DNA from: Brachycybe producta
Lineage: Eukaryota > Arthropoda > Diplopoda > Playtdesmida > Andrognathidae
NCBI GenBank assembly: GCA_036925085.1
Contig: JAUPFP010000001.1
Coordinates: 17,627,342 to 17,691,341, forward strand
Direction of reading: 5' to 3'
Length of the DNA: 64,000 nucleotides
This document shows, in pieces, positions 21,160-32,643 of the stretch (its first letter is position 1; each line of letters begins with the position of its first letter). Made by a program: the position numbers and the translations under genes. The notes below the pieces were generated by a model that saw only the letters and a program-made list of their open reading frames with translations, was not told where the DNA came from and did no database searches.

Positions 21160-21590
21160 TATGCCCGATCGACATCAAGCTGACAAATGTGCAACATGAG
21201 TTCGAGACAGAGACACAACAAAAACGCCAGATAAAGCAGATTTTGAAAACAAAACAAAACTGAAACAATTGTCGCAGTACTCAAGACAGTTCTGTGACAA
21301 AACACAAGCAAATGTGGGTTTTGTTTTTGTTTCTATAGCTGTCCACGTTGCTTTGAAGTGTTTCATTTCACCGTTCTGTTTTTGTTTTAATGCTAGCTGT
21401 CCACACTTGTACAGACAAAAGTTGAAATAATGTTGCATAGTACGGAGACAAAACAAAACCATTTTTATGTTGGGGCATTGAATTGTTCGTGGAATTGCAG
21501 ACAAAACCAAAGAATAAAACAGAAATGTTGAAGAATCGTTGACCATTTGTTTCGAAACACCGAGTTTTCTGTTTTGTGAACCCGGCCTTA
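21160..21590. mobile_element. MITE family G, copy 2
   Basis: The left end 'gatcgacatcaagctgac' and right end 'gaacccggcctt' match the tips of 19581-21096, in the inverse orientation. The long open frame across it is a by-product of the 'aaaacaaaac' composition. Confidence 0.65.
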
Positions 21591-21664
21591 AGTTAATAAC
21601 TTAATATTTTTTTAAATCTCTGTTTCTGCATTTCTAAAGTTAGACGTAGCCTTTAAACTAAACC

Positions 21665-22115
21665 TCTATAAAGGCTAATCCATATCAAACTGGTAAAACA
21701 GAAACGAAACAGAAACTCAAGTGTTTAAAGACAAAATTGGCGACATTTTAAAAACATTTATGGAGGAAATGTTTGCAAAGAGGTCCAAACAACTGGCCCA
21801 AGCATGAACATCTTTTCATGTTACAACTAGTGGATCAGGGCCAAACAGAACAATGAACAAAATTTGTTACGGAGAACTGTCCAGAAACCCATCCACAGTG
21901 TTCCGTTCGTTTTGTTCTAGTCAGAACCCACTCTTATGTAGGAAAGCTATAGAAACAAAAACAAACCCCAATTTGTTTTTGTTGTGGTTTTGTCTTGAGT
22001 ACAGCTGACAGCTGTTTCAGGTTTGTTTTGTTTTCAAAATCTGCTTTTTCTGGTGTTTTTGTTGTTTCTGGCTCGAACTCATGTTGCATTTTTGGTCAGC
22101 TTGATGTGGATCAGG
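21665..22115. mobile_element. MITE family G, copy 3
   Basis: Tips AAGGCTAATCCATATCAAA on the left and TTGATGTGGATCAGGCATT on the right, with the same interior words as the two copies before it. Three related elements thus sit within 2.6 kb. Confidence 0.6.
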
Positions 22116-22309
22116 CATTAAATTAAAAAAAAATTATGTTCGTATTTTTTACAAGTAAAATGTGAGTTTATAGTATAAAGACGGCAAAAAGTTTAATTTG
22201 TGTAATGGAAGAAACTTTTAAGACTAAGACTGTTTGAAACTAAATTGCTATCATTCAAAATAAATGTTTTTGTATGTATACAATTTGTTTTTTTTAATTA
22301 TTATTTTTT

Positions 22310-23015
22310 TTTTCAGTTAGGGTTGGCAAAACTGGAAAGTCAACTACGTGGTGTTATTCAGGCACACATTTTGAGTCCTTAACCTCTCGAGTTGAGACTA
22401 TGCTGAGTAAAGTTAGCCGTGACCCTGTTGTGGTTCTGCATGCCAAACATGTCAGACCTTATGCAAAAGTTGTGATTTCCACTGTTCTGCCACAGTTTGA
22501 GCACGATGCCAGGGGTTCTATTCACCCAAACTCTGCAGTACTGCAGATTTCAAGAGATATCTATCTCCTCTGTTGTGGTGCTGGTTACTCCTTTGTTGAT
22601 GCTTCTCATGAGCTGTTTAGGGGCACCTGAGCAGTATTATCTACAAGATGGCTTTCACCTGACTGCGGCTGATAATTTTGTTTTGAGCTCTGTTCTCTAG
22701 AAATCTGTCTAGTAACATACAGGGAAACCACTAAATGCCCTGCCTGTAGGAAGAAATCTTGTTCAGCTAGCACAAACAAAATAATCATTCATTAAGAAGC
22801 CCCATCTTCTAATAAACAATATTCTATACAACAGTCTCAGGGCATAAAAAGAAAAAAATAACCAGCCTCAAAAATACCAAAGGTCACTTGCCGAAGTATA
22901 AGAAAAGTAATTCAGGTTAGGGAAGCAATAGAAAGCTACGTTCCTGATATTATATTTGGTGGGGAACCATGGCTATCTGAAGATGTTCTTTCAGAAGTAG
23001 TTACTGCACGAATTT
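22310..23015 (+). mobile_element. LINE remnant: esterase ORF1 end and ORF2 start
   Basis: The frame 22400-22700 reads as the end of an SGNH-esterase-like ORF1 of CR1-type LINEs: KVVISTVLPQFEHD, NSAVLQISRDIYLLCCGAG, SFVDASHELF, then DGFHLTAADNFVLSSVL (the Asp-x-x-His end). One frame change lies between FVDASHELF and the DGFHLT part. Further on, about 22920-23010 reads as the start of an APE endonuclease (SYVPDIIFGGEPWLSEDV). The rest of ORF2 is missing. It is a different subfamily from the LINE at 835. Confidence 0.65.
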
Positions 23016-23027
23016 AACATATTCTGT

Positions 23028-23353
23028 ACACCAGGAGTTTAGTCTGCTCCCAAAAGAAGCAGACTAAACTCCTGGTGTCGTCTGCTAGGTGCCTGTAGAC
23101 AGAAAGGCCAGCAAGGGTCACTGTCCTCCCCCAGGTGGAGCAACCTGGGGGTTATATAATGGCAGGTGTCATTATATACTAGGCAGTGTGTTTAGAGCCT
23201 AAAGCTAAGTGGATGTGTTTTCCTGTTTGCAGCTGGTGGCCAAGATGGCTGCCATATTCATCCTTTGTTCTTCTGTCTTTGTGCTTTTGGGTTGTTTGTG
23301 ATCCCTGCTGCTGGCTACTCCAGCCAGCAGCAGGGATCACAAACAACCCAAAA
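23028..23353. repeat. Cluster of four hairpins
   Basis: Four inverted repeats follow each other. (1) 23028-23048 pairs with 23058-23078 (21 bp). (2) About 23130-23153, cccccaggt with acctggggg. (3) About 23155-23180, tatataatg with cattatata. (4) 23285-23316 pairs with 23322-23353 (32 bp, five-base loop). All arms are perfect by eye. No ORF is supported. Confidence 0.8.
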
Positions 23354-23429
23354 ACAACCCAGCAGTTATTACATTAATAGTAATTGTTTATTTGTTTAAA
23401 CCTGAATAAATTATCTTTTATTCTTTTAA

Positions 23430-23790
23430 CTATTGTAACGACCCGACTTGGGTAAGCCACAACACTCCGGCAAATCTTCCCCGACTTACCGTATCCTGAC
23501 TCCCTTTGCGGCTGGTATCGAAGCACGGACTGCCCTCTTGTACCGTCCGTGTCCTGGTAGCGATGGTCGAAAGTTGTGTCCCCATCGATCAATGGACGAA
23601 AGGCCAACAAACAAGACGGAGAATCCACGGCAAATCCCCGATGAATCTTACCATGGATACCGATGCGAAGTACCTGCCGATAATGCCGAAAACAGGATGG
23701 TGATGGGGCCGGTGTATCCCCACCAGAAACCCCCACCCTCTCCACGGTAACTTCCCCAGAAAGAATTACACGGACACAGTGTGTGATTTA
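23430..23790. other. GC-richer block of unknown nature
   Basis: About 350 bases of clearly higher GC than the surroundings, beginning tgtaacgacccgac and ending near an aataaaac at about 23790. Long frames are open on both strands, but none matches a family I know. It could be part of an LTR or a non-coding exon. Confidence 0.3.
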
Positions 23791-23849
23791 AATAAAACAG
23801 AAATACTCACTTTTATACAACACAATCATCTTTTGTTTCAAAAGAAAAT

Positions 23850-24253
23850 GGAAGCACAAAAAATGAATATAAAAAACCAGCAAAAAGGTGAATATTTTTA
23901 TTTAAAAAAATGTTATTTTCTAATGTATTTTCATTTTTTTTTTTCTTTTTTAGAACAAATGTGTGCTTTTATCAATGATGGAGGGCAGGAGCCAACTCTA
24001 GAGGACCTGGAAAAAGCAGCTGAGGTCTTACACCAGCAGCTTCAAGAAGCTAAAAAGCAGATCCAGGCGATGGTTGAAGAAACAGAGGACTATTCAACAG
24101 AATATCCAGAAGAAGGAAGGCACGGAAGAAGAAGACTCCGAAGAACCTAATGAAACTGAAGAGCAGGAACCTTTGACGTTAGATGAGGAAGATTGGGAGC
24201 TTGAGCTGTACACCAATGAAGAAATAAAAGAAATGGAAGAGGCTGCAAAATGA
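23850..24253 (+). CDS. Small acidic coiled-coil ORF, unrecognised
   Basis: A possible exon opens after an acceptor (ttcttttttag|aac, about 23954). It reads MCAFINDGGQEPTLEDLEKA, a heptad-like helix (VLHQQLQEAKKQIQAMVEE), then STEYPEE. After a one-base shift near 24115, an acidic tail follows in another frame (EEEDSEEPNETEEQEP, LDEEDWELELYTNEE), ending AAK-stop at 24253. Codons look selected for acidic residues in both parts. I do not recognise a family. An AATAAA follows at about 24311. It could be a decayed gene or part of an unknown element. Confidence 0.35.
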
Positions 24254-24889
24254 CTGAGGAGCTCAAAAAATAGAGGAAGAAAAATGGAGGGAAGAAATTT
24301 GTTTTTGTGAATAAAATGTTTAAAAGTTTTTTTTTGGTTTTAATATTTATTTCACTTTTAGCTCTTAGTAAAAACTAGGCTTTGTTTTTTGTTTTGTTTT
24401 TCATTTTTAGTTTTTAAAGTTTTTAAGCTTTCTTTTTTAATTCTTTTTCTTTTTTGTGAATAAAATATTCAAACACTGTTTAGTATTTTTTGGGGGTTTT
24501 AAAAGTTTTTTAATTACTTTATAAATAGTATGTATTAAAACAGCTAACTAAAGCAATTCATAAAATTGGTTATTTTACATTTTTTGTTTCCATAGTGATG
24601 CATTCTATGCCTTGTTCTATTTTCTATACTTTGTATAGCCTTGTTCTATTTTCTATATTTTGTATTGATGTCTTTCATAGCCTTGAATTACTTCCTATTA
24701 TTGATGTTTTGTTTTAATAGCTGAGCCTTCATTGGTCAATCTTTTTCATCAGGATTGCTAGTTTAGTATAAAAAGATTAAAATTTTATCATAGAATTCAC
24801 CTATAAGCTTTTATTCTGAAATCTTCACACTGAAGACTGACTATTGGCACTTGAACATCTTACTTTCTGCAAAAATCAACACATCACAA
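24254..24889. other. AT-rich spacer with short repeats
   Basis: No coding frame. The words 'gccttgttctattttctat' occur twice (about 24610-24650). Nothing else is supported. Confidence 0.35.
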
Positions 24890-25491
24890 TGTGAGCTTTT
24901 GGCATTGACACTAATTTTACCAACTTGTAGATAGTGTTTTCTGCAACTCGTTTCTTCCTTTAATCGTGCGGTGCTGGCACAAGGAAGATCCGAGTCACAG
25001 AAGTAGATGGATGGAGTCGGATTACGATCGTCCTCCTGCATGGGGGTGAAATCGATGCAGAAGGATGGTGGCCATCCTGCTCTTTGTCGACGCTGATATA
25101 CATCTCCTGATAGTATGTCTCCTGCCTTATGGTGTCTCCGGCCTCTGTAGAGAAGTGGTTAGTTACTGAACATAAAGTTTCTCATTGTAACACTTATTCA
25201 TCTTTGTCAAGAAACATCAAGATTACAAAAATGAACAGTAGATCAAAGGTGCATCCTCATGCCCATGATGTGGTACGGATAAGAATCTACGTAATACAAC
25301 AAAGTTGAGCAAAAGACAAGGACCACGAACAAAGAGGAACATGGTCCTTTTATACCTTGGACCTGTGTACACCTACGAGGTGTAACCAGGTCAAAGTGAC
25401 CATGGTCCTAAGTGTATCACTCCGCCACTTCAATGTGCATCAGAAGTGTGAGTCAGAGAGGAGGGAAGGGGAGTTGCTGGGTGTTACAACA
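24890..25491 (-). mobile_element. LTR copy 2
   Basis: Same LTR family as 397-4384, on the minus strand: starts TGTTGTAACACC at 25491 and ends GCTCACA at 24890, about 602 bp. The TATA box (ggtataaaagg) lies at about 25353. No internal part or target duplication is seen, so it is a solo LTR fossil. Confidence 0.7.
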
Positions 25492-25620
25492 AATTCTTTT
25501 GCTGTGGTTGTCATTAAAAATAACTTCACAAATTCTTTTGCCCTGGTTGCTGTTAAAATAACACATCACAAATTATTTTGCCATAGTTGCTGTTAAAATC
25601 AACAGATTTCATCAAAACTG
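25492..25620. repeat. Short tandem repeat, about 50-bp unit
   Basis: The unit 'cacaaattcttttgc--tggttgctgttaaaa' recurs three times with drift directly beside the LTR and just before the Polinton remnant. It may be part of the decayed Polinton terminus, but no matching inverted copy is seen on the other side. Confidence 0.5.
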
Positions 25621-25649
25621 ATCATCTATAACATCAAAAACAACTTAAC

Positions 25650-28600
25650 ACAATGCAAGATAATCAAGATATCATTGGTGAGTGTGGATTTTTATACTAA
25701 AAGCCATATAGACATTTTACAACTTCTACATTTCTATTTTTATTTGATGGGGAATTTTCCTTAGTGCTAGTTATAACATACACATTTTCAAATTTCACAA
25801 AGTAGCCAATATCATTTCTTAGAAAAAATTCTCAAAACATATTGATATACTTGACGGTAGAAACCGCAGTAACTGGCCGAAAAACAAAAAGGAAAGCCGC
25901 ACCAAAATCCCAACCTGCAAAACGTCAAGCGAATGCAACCAGTGATGCAGGCCCGTCTTCAGCTGTAACGGAAGGCACGATCAAAGAATGGTTTGGACGT
26001 CACCTCAGTAAATCGGAGGAAAAGAACACTACCGGACTTCAAAGTTCACGAAACTATCCCCGTTGAGGACAATTGGAAACATCGTATTCTTGAAAGTAAT
26101 GAGAATTGGTTCAGCGATATTCATAAATATAGTATAGAAAATAAATTTACTAAAGGGACTTGTATTCCAGTTCATATTTACCCCCAATTAATCACCTAAC
26201 TTAATCAAGTTCCTACTGTTTTTGGTAAATTGGGATTTGATTTTGAAAAATGAGCTGTTTCATATGTGGGGAGCCAGATAATTCAATGGAGCATTTTCTC
26301 AATGCCCATGTTATTGGTCCTATCAAAGAAAAATGTAATCTCTGCAATTCAGAATTTAATACTAAAACGGAATGGTTGGCCCATTTAAATAATACTCACG
26401 AAATATTTTTACCAGATTGTTTTATTGTACATAAAACGGGATTTGGGGGTTTATTAGTTACATTAAAACACATTAACGGGTAAAATATTCAAGATCCAAG
26501 GGGCTATTTTCAACACATCAATAACGATACTACAAATTTGCTGGAGGGATGGTCTAATACGAAATAGTTCTAATACGAAAATTTACTAATTACGAACTTA
26601 TTTTATCAAGCCAAAAATCATTTGTGCAAACGATGATGCAACAATGACTTACAAAACCAATGATTCTTATTTTTGTAGTAATATGAAACTTATTATGCAT
26701 CACTCAGAAATAAAACAGTACTTGCGAGAATGTGAAATGCAAATCTTAGGTGGAATAGAAGCTTTCATTAATAGAGGTTCAGGTTGGGTGATCGATTCCA
26801 TCGAAGATGTAGAAATCAAAATTGGCAAATACAGACCATTTAAAGGGGGATGTTCGGGGAAACTTCCCGTTTCATTAAAAAATAAGAAATTATTTTAAAT
26901 ATCACATCTAAAGATGCCAAATGTTTTTTATGGTGTATTTTAGCTCATTTGCATCCTGTTGCATGGGGCAACAATGCAAATAGATTAAGTCACTATAAGA
27001 AATTAGAAGGCTCACTGAATACATCCATGCTTGAGTACCCCGTTGCCTTAAACCAAATTTCAAAATTTGAAATTGCAAATCTCAAAATTAATGTTTTTGG
27101 CTACGATAAATTTGTGGTTCCTCTTCAGTTAAGTAGCTCCAACTCAAATAGAGAAATAAATCTTCATGACAAACATTACTTTCTCATTCGAAATATTGCT
27201 CGATTAATGGGTCGTGATGGTTTAAACAAAAAATTTTTTTGCTTACAATGCTGCCAAGGGTTTAAAGTTGAAAGCGCTTTAGAAAGACATCGTCCCATGT
27301 GTGAAGAGCATAAAATGGCCAAAATTCATTTATCGAGCAATGAGGATTGTGTTTTATAATTTAACGAGTTTCATAAAGCCTTGCATCGCCCTTACGTAGC
27401 TTATTTTGATTTTGAAAGCCTCCTCCAAAAAGTCAGTGGCCCGACTCAAAATCCGAGTACCTCCTATACCAAAACCATCCAAAAACATGAAGCTTGCTCG
27501 TATTCTTACGTTATCGTTAATTATCATGGTAAGGTTGTAGCTCACGAATGTAAAAAGTCTCAAGATCCTGCTTATGAACTTGTCAATACCTTAAGGGACA
27601 AAGCCAGTGAATTGCTGAAATCCGCCCCAATAGAGCCTATGGTCATGACGAACGAAGAAGAGGAAAACTTTCAGAAAGCCACTCACTGTTACGCTTGTCA
27701 CAAAGTTCAATGAGTTTATAACGGGCAAAGTAAGCGATCATGACCACCATCTTCCGGGAAACATTGACAGGGGTGCCGCATGCTTCAGTTGTAATGCCAC
27801 CTTGCATGACCCCTCTTGCCGTGTTTTGCTCATTGTTTATGTTCGTACGACGAGCATTTTATCGTTAAAGCCCTATGTAGGATTAAAACGGAATCGCCCA
27901 TTAACATTATTCCATTAAATATTGAGCGCTATACGAGTTTCATCGTCGATGATCTCGTGTTCTTAGATAGTTTTCAATTCTTGTTCGCTCCATTAGCAAC
28001 CCTCGTTCAAAATCTTTCTAAGAAGAAATTTAATTGCGTTTCATGGTTTTTCAAAGACCCTTCAAAAATTGATCTCATGACACAAAATGGATATTTTCCT
28101 TATGAATACTTGGACAGTAACTCAAAATTTGACTCAGTAGGCATTCTGGATAAAGATGGTTTCAACAATACACTGAATTTAGAAGTGATCTCTGATAAAG
28201 GTTACGAGCACGTGAAAAAGGTGTGGAAGACATTCGGATGTGAAACTTTAGGTGATTATCACATTATTTACTTAAGCGTTTGTCTCATTTTGACGGATGT
28301 TTTCGAAAATTTCCGAACTATTTCTTTTAAAAGTTTTGGACTAGATCCCGCACATTATTTTACTTTGCCCATGTATGCATGGTCCGCCGCTTTGAAATAC
28401 ACTAAAGTTGAGTAGGAATTACAGATTATGATATGCACTTATTTATCGAAAAAGGTATTTGCGGAGGTGTTTCTGTTGCAAGCCACAGATATGCAAAAGC
28501 GAACAATCTCTATCTAAATGATTACGATCCATCTAACCTTATTTAGCCTATTGGGATTACAATTCCTTGTATGCTACAGCAATGTGCGAACCCATGCCCA

Positions 28601-29720
28601 TGAAAGATTTTCGTTGGCTAGATGAAAATGAGATCAAAACCTTCGTTGTTCATTCCATAAATTCGTTTGACAAACAGTGATACATATTAGAAGTGGATCT
28701 CGATTATCCTGCAGATTTACATTTTGATCATAGTGACTACTCTCTTTGTCCAGAAAGACTCGATGTTCACCTCGATATGTTATCTCCTTATGCTAAAGAC
28801 CTTCTAAAAAAAGTAAAAGGAAAAGAACCCAAAAACTACAAGACAAAGAAACTCGCACCAAATCTTTATTATAAAAAAAATTGTTATTCATGCTAGAAAT
28901 TTACAATGCTACTTAAACCTGGGGATGAAATTGATCAAAATTCATCATGTTCTTTTTTTCTTTTACCCAAGGGAAGTGGTTAAAGCCTTATAAAGAATTT
29001 AACATCGCCATGCATAAGCTGAAAAAAGATAATTTCGAAAAAGACTTTTTCAAATCAACGAACAATTCAGTTTTCAGGAAAACAATAGAAAATCAAAGAA
29101 AAATAATTAATGCCGAACTCGTTAATGAAAAAGAACCCTGCCTAAAATTACTCAGCCACGCAAATTTAGACTCATTTCACATTATCGAAAAGAACCTCAG
29201 TTTTTAAAATGAAAAAATGGTCCATTTATTTTAACAAACCATTGTATACTGGTTTTACTGTACTAGAAATATCGAAGTTACTCATGTATGAATCTTATTA
29301 TTGTTCTGAAATCAAATTATCCCGGAAATATTTTGAAATTGTTGTATACTGATACAAATAGTTTCATCATGCATATTCAAACGAAAGAGTGACTATCCAA
29401 AAAGTCACTTTCTGCACTTTTTTAAAAACAAAAAAGTTATGGGAAAATTTAAAGATGAAATGAATGTTGAACCTATTTCGGAATTTGTGGCCCTGAAATC
29501 TAAAATGTATTCTGTACTGTTAAATAGCCATAAGTATAAATGTAAAGCTAAAGGTATTAAGAAACAGATCGTTAAATCTCACTTCAATTATGATATTTAC
29601 ATTGAATCATCGCATCAGTCTATTCCGAATAGGGTGATTCAACGACAAATTATGTCTAAAATGCATGACATTTATACTCTAGAAGTGAACAAAATCAGTT
29701 ACCGCATTCGATGATAAACG
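25650..29720 (+). pseudogene. Polinton protein-primed DNA polymerase B
   Basis: The N-terminal part has a basic, nuclear-signal-like stretch (KTKRKAAPKSQPAKRQ) and Cys/His pairs like small zinc motifs (about 26250-26400). Further on, HPVAWGNNANR, an exonuclease-type DFESLL motif (about 27410) and palm-region sequence can be read up to about 29400. The family copies viral and transposon DNA by protein priming. It is a fossil with many breaks. Confidence 0.85.
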
Positions 29721-29796
29721 TTATATTGAGAATGATGGAATTACTACTCTCGCTTATGGCTATTTTTCAATTGAAACAAAATTTAGATGAAATCAT

Positions 29797-30240
29797 TTGT
29801 TCATTATAGAACCTACCATAATGGTTAAGAGATTAAGCTATGCATGTGTCATCCCGAAGAAAATGAATATGGGTGATGCCAGATATGATCTGTATTTTGC
29901 GGTGAACTGCACTATTAAGCCTGAAGATAGAATGCTCTGTGTGACAGACTTATCCATGGCTAAACCGTATAATTCCTATGGAAGAATCGCACCAAGATGG
30001 GGTCCTGCACTTCATTTTGGAATCAATGTTTTGGCTGGTGTCATTGATTCTAGCTACAGGGGAGCTATTAATGTTCTGTTAATAAATTTCGGAACCTATG
30101 ATTTTTCCATTAAAAAAGGAGATAAAATTGTGCAAATCATTTTTGAAAAAATATACCCCGATGTGGAATTTGCAGAGTGATGTTGAACTCCCCCCAAGCA
30201 CCCGTGGTGAACTGGGGTTCGGCTCTACGGGAAAATAAGT
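29797..30240 (+). pseudogene. dUTPase-like remnant
   Basis: A trimeric dUTPase fold is recognisable from its signature blocks: GDARYDLYF, GRIAPRWGPALHFGINV, AGVIDSSYRGAINV and a GDKIVQIIF block. A glycine-rich GFGSTG block lies nearby. dUTPases hydrolyse dUTP to keep uracil out of DNA. It sits directly after the polymerase on the same strand, as if part of the same element. It is a fossil. Confidence 0.85.
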
Positions 30241-30326
30241 ATTTACTCGATGTAGTCCTATAATCCCATAAGATTACATGTACCCATTTTAATATATTAA
30301 CTTTATATAAATAGTATAATAATACA

Positions 30327-30832
30327 TTATTGAAAAGGTAAAGGGTAAATAAAATTGTAATTAAAAAAAGCATACAGTTGTAAATATTTTTTTAGATTAT
30401 AATTAATAAACGTGTGAACAATTTTATCATTTCGTAAATAATTGCGGCGATGAAATACAGAAACGATACTTTTCATAGATACATTAGAACATCTTAAAAT
30501 AGAATAGAAAATACAATATTGGCCACAAACGGCCATTCTCAAATGTTGGAGTCTACGTGCATTGTAAGTCCAGGAGAAACTGTTTCTCGCGATGAACTGA
30601 TTTATTTCGTTTGTCATTGGCTTCATACGTAACTGTCGAAATATTCAGCAATTCCATTATTGAAATAAATAGCGATCCAGTGAGATCCAGGCTCCGACCG
30701 TGCATCCAGATTAACGATATAAAGTTTACGATTCACTCTAAAAGGAAGTTGGTCCCGTGCAAATACAATGGCAAACACGAAACGTGTTACAGAATGATGA
30801 AATAATGAATATTCCAGTTGACTAGAATCCAT
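30327..30832 (-). pseudogene. Polinton adenain-like cysteine protease
   Basis: The C5-type protease that matures capsid proteins in this group. Readable blocks are GSHWIAIYF with the active-site His, EYFDSYV, and VCGQYCIFYSILR with the active-site Cys. It is a fossil. Confidence 0.8.
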
Positions 30833-30962
30833 TTTAATAATCTATGATAACATTGCGATGATGATCCACTTCGATGATGGACTGGTAGATGGAATAAACG
30901 ATAACATTCACTGTTGTGTTCAGCGGATTTTTAAATTTCATATTGAGACGTAAAGATCCATT

Positions 30963-32050
30963 TTAACTCAAGTTGAAATGGGATCCTGATAGAGCACTTT
31001 GATCATTGGTGAGATCAAAGGCATAAAGAGAATAGCCGTTTTTAAATTCCTCGAATGGCACATCTACACCGTCTGTGCCATAATACTTGCAACACAAAGA
31101 AAATAGCTGCTGATAAAGATGACCGTATTCTTTCGTAGTGAAATTTGGACTGAACTGTATCCCCGGAAAATGGGTACCATCCACCTGTGGCTCGAGAAAA
31201 CTGAGGTCCTTGTAATGAAAATGGAAAGGATTCTTTTTTAAATTTCCAGCTCGTGCATCACTATCAACAGTCCAATCATAACGAAACTCGGTAATATGCC
31301 ATTACAAATGTTGATGTTAATATCATAGCCACCACTGGGTTCGCTGAAAGAAATGCATTTGATTCAATTGATGGGATAAATAAAATTAGACTTCAACGAC
31401 TGCTCAATATGCGTTTTAACGATAGATGGATTGGGTACCACTTTTCGGACATAGAGGGTAGCCGATCTAATATCCACTTTGTAATCATTTTTGTCACTAT
31501 CTGGCTTCAATAAACAAAAGGCATCGTTTTGACAAATTAATTTTATGGAGAGATCGAGCATATCAGGTAAGAGGCATCTCTGATAAAAAATATCTCCATG
31601 AAGACGTCCACACATATCCATAATAGCACTCGCTTTTGATCTTTCAAAGCATTGTGCTAATCCATCTCCTGGATCGGCAGTAGATGGTTTACGATCTTTA
31701 AAGGCGGCGATGGTGTTTTTGTAGAACATCTCGAGAGATAAATAAGGTTTATTCCCAATGTTTTCACTGCATAGAAGGGTCGTTAAATAAGCTTTATATC
31801 CATATGGTTTTCCGTCTGCTTTTAAGATTCTTGCCTTCACATTCAGGTAAATATCAGAAGGATCTATGTATTCATCTGCATTTCCCATGATATTGAACTC
31901 TATCGTATTTTGGTCTTCGATACTGTTCACGGGATGGTACTCCTTAATGCAGTCATCCCGATTACTCGTTTGCGTCACGGGCATGATAAAAATACCGAAC
32001 TCACAACTCATCCCGGGCCCCGAGTCATGATGTACGAGAAAGCCGCTCAT
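30963..32050 (-). pseudogene. Polinton major capsid protein
   Basis: Double jelly-roll capsid protein. Readable blocks include TQTSNRDDCIKEYHPVNSI, EYIDPSDIYLNVKARI and SLEMFYKNT near the N-terminal jelly-roll, and further strand-rich sequence to about 30970. It lies between the protease and the basic protein, as in Polintons. It is a fossil. Confidence 0.8.
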
Positions 32051-32063
32051 GTTTATAGGAGAT

Positions 32064-32315
32064 TCACAAAATTGCTAGATTTCTTTTCTTTTGAATCGAA
32101 ACTTTCTTTGCTGCAGTTTTCCTTTTCTTAGCGACATTCTTCTTAGACGCTTTCCTTTTCACTGTATGCTTCGTGCTGGCCACGGTTCTTCTATTTCCGG
32201 ATGTTTTAGTGGTTTTTCGGCGCTTAGCTCCGCCTGTCATTGTCTTCAAAAATTCATGCCCAGCTTCTGTTCCACGCCCTTTTAAGGCACTTTTGAAAGA
32301 TTCCCCCCCCTTCAA
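32064..32315 (-). pseudogene. Basic core-like protein (Polinton)
   Basis: A short protein with GGESFKSALKGRG followed by a Lys/Arg-rich tail (KRRKTTK, KRKASKKNVAKKRK). This is the layout of the small, basic DNA-binding or minor capsid proteins encoded beside the capsid gene in Polintons and adintoviruses. It directly precedes the capsid gene on the same strand. It belongs to the fossil element. Confidence 0.6.
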
Positions 32316-32643
32316 TATCGAATACGACAGTTCCAGACTTTAACAACTGCTTACTCACTGAGAGGACTCTTTTTTTCAAAAAGGTATCACGAAACAATAT
32401 AACGAAGAAAAAAATCCGTGTCCCCGCTGATATTGAGATCCCATGAAGACCGGCAAAGAGGATCCAGTTTGTTTATGATAGTTATAACATGGATCAGTTC
32501 CTGATTCGCAATGGTAAGGCACCCTCATTTGTGAAAAATGGAACACGGACAAAAATGAACTGTGGCTATCACTACGTCTCCACTGGTAAATAAAATTTTG
32601 CGTCCAAAGACATCGCTTATATACTTCGATACTATGTATACTA

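Noticed and set aside
21175-21546. A 123-residue ORF on the minus strand
   Set aside because: It lies entirely in MITE family G and follows its composition; no family match.
23374-23750. Long overlapping ORFs on both strands
   Set aside because: Open frames on both strands in a GC-richer block are expected by chance, and neither shows a recognisable motif.
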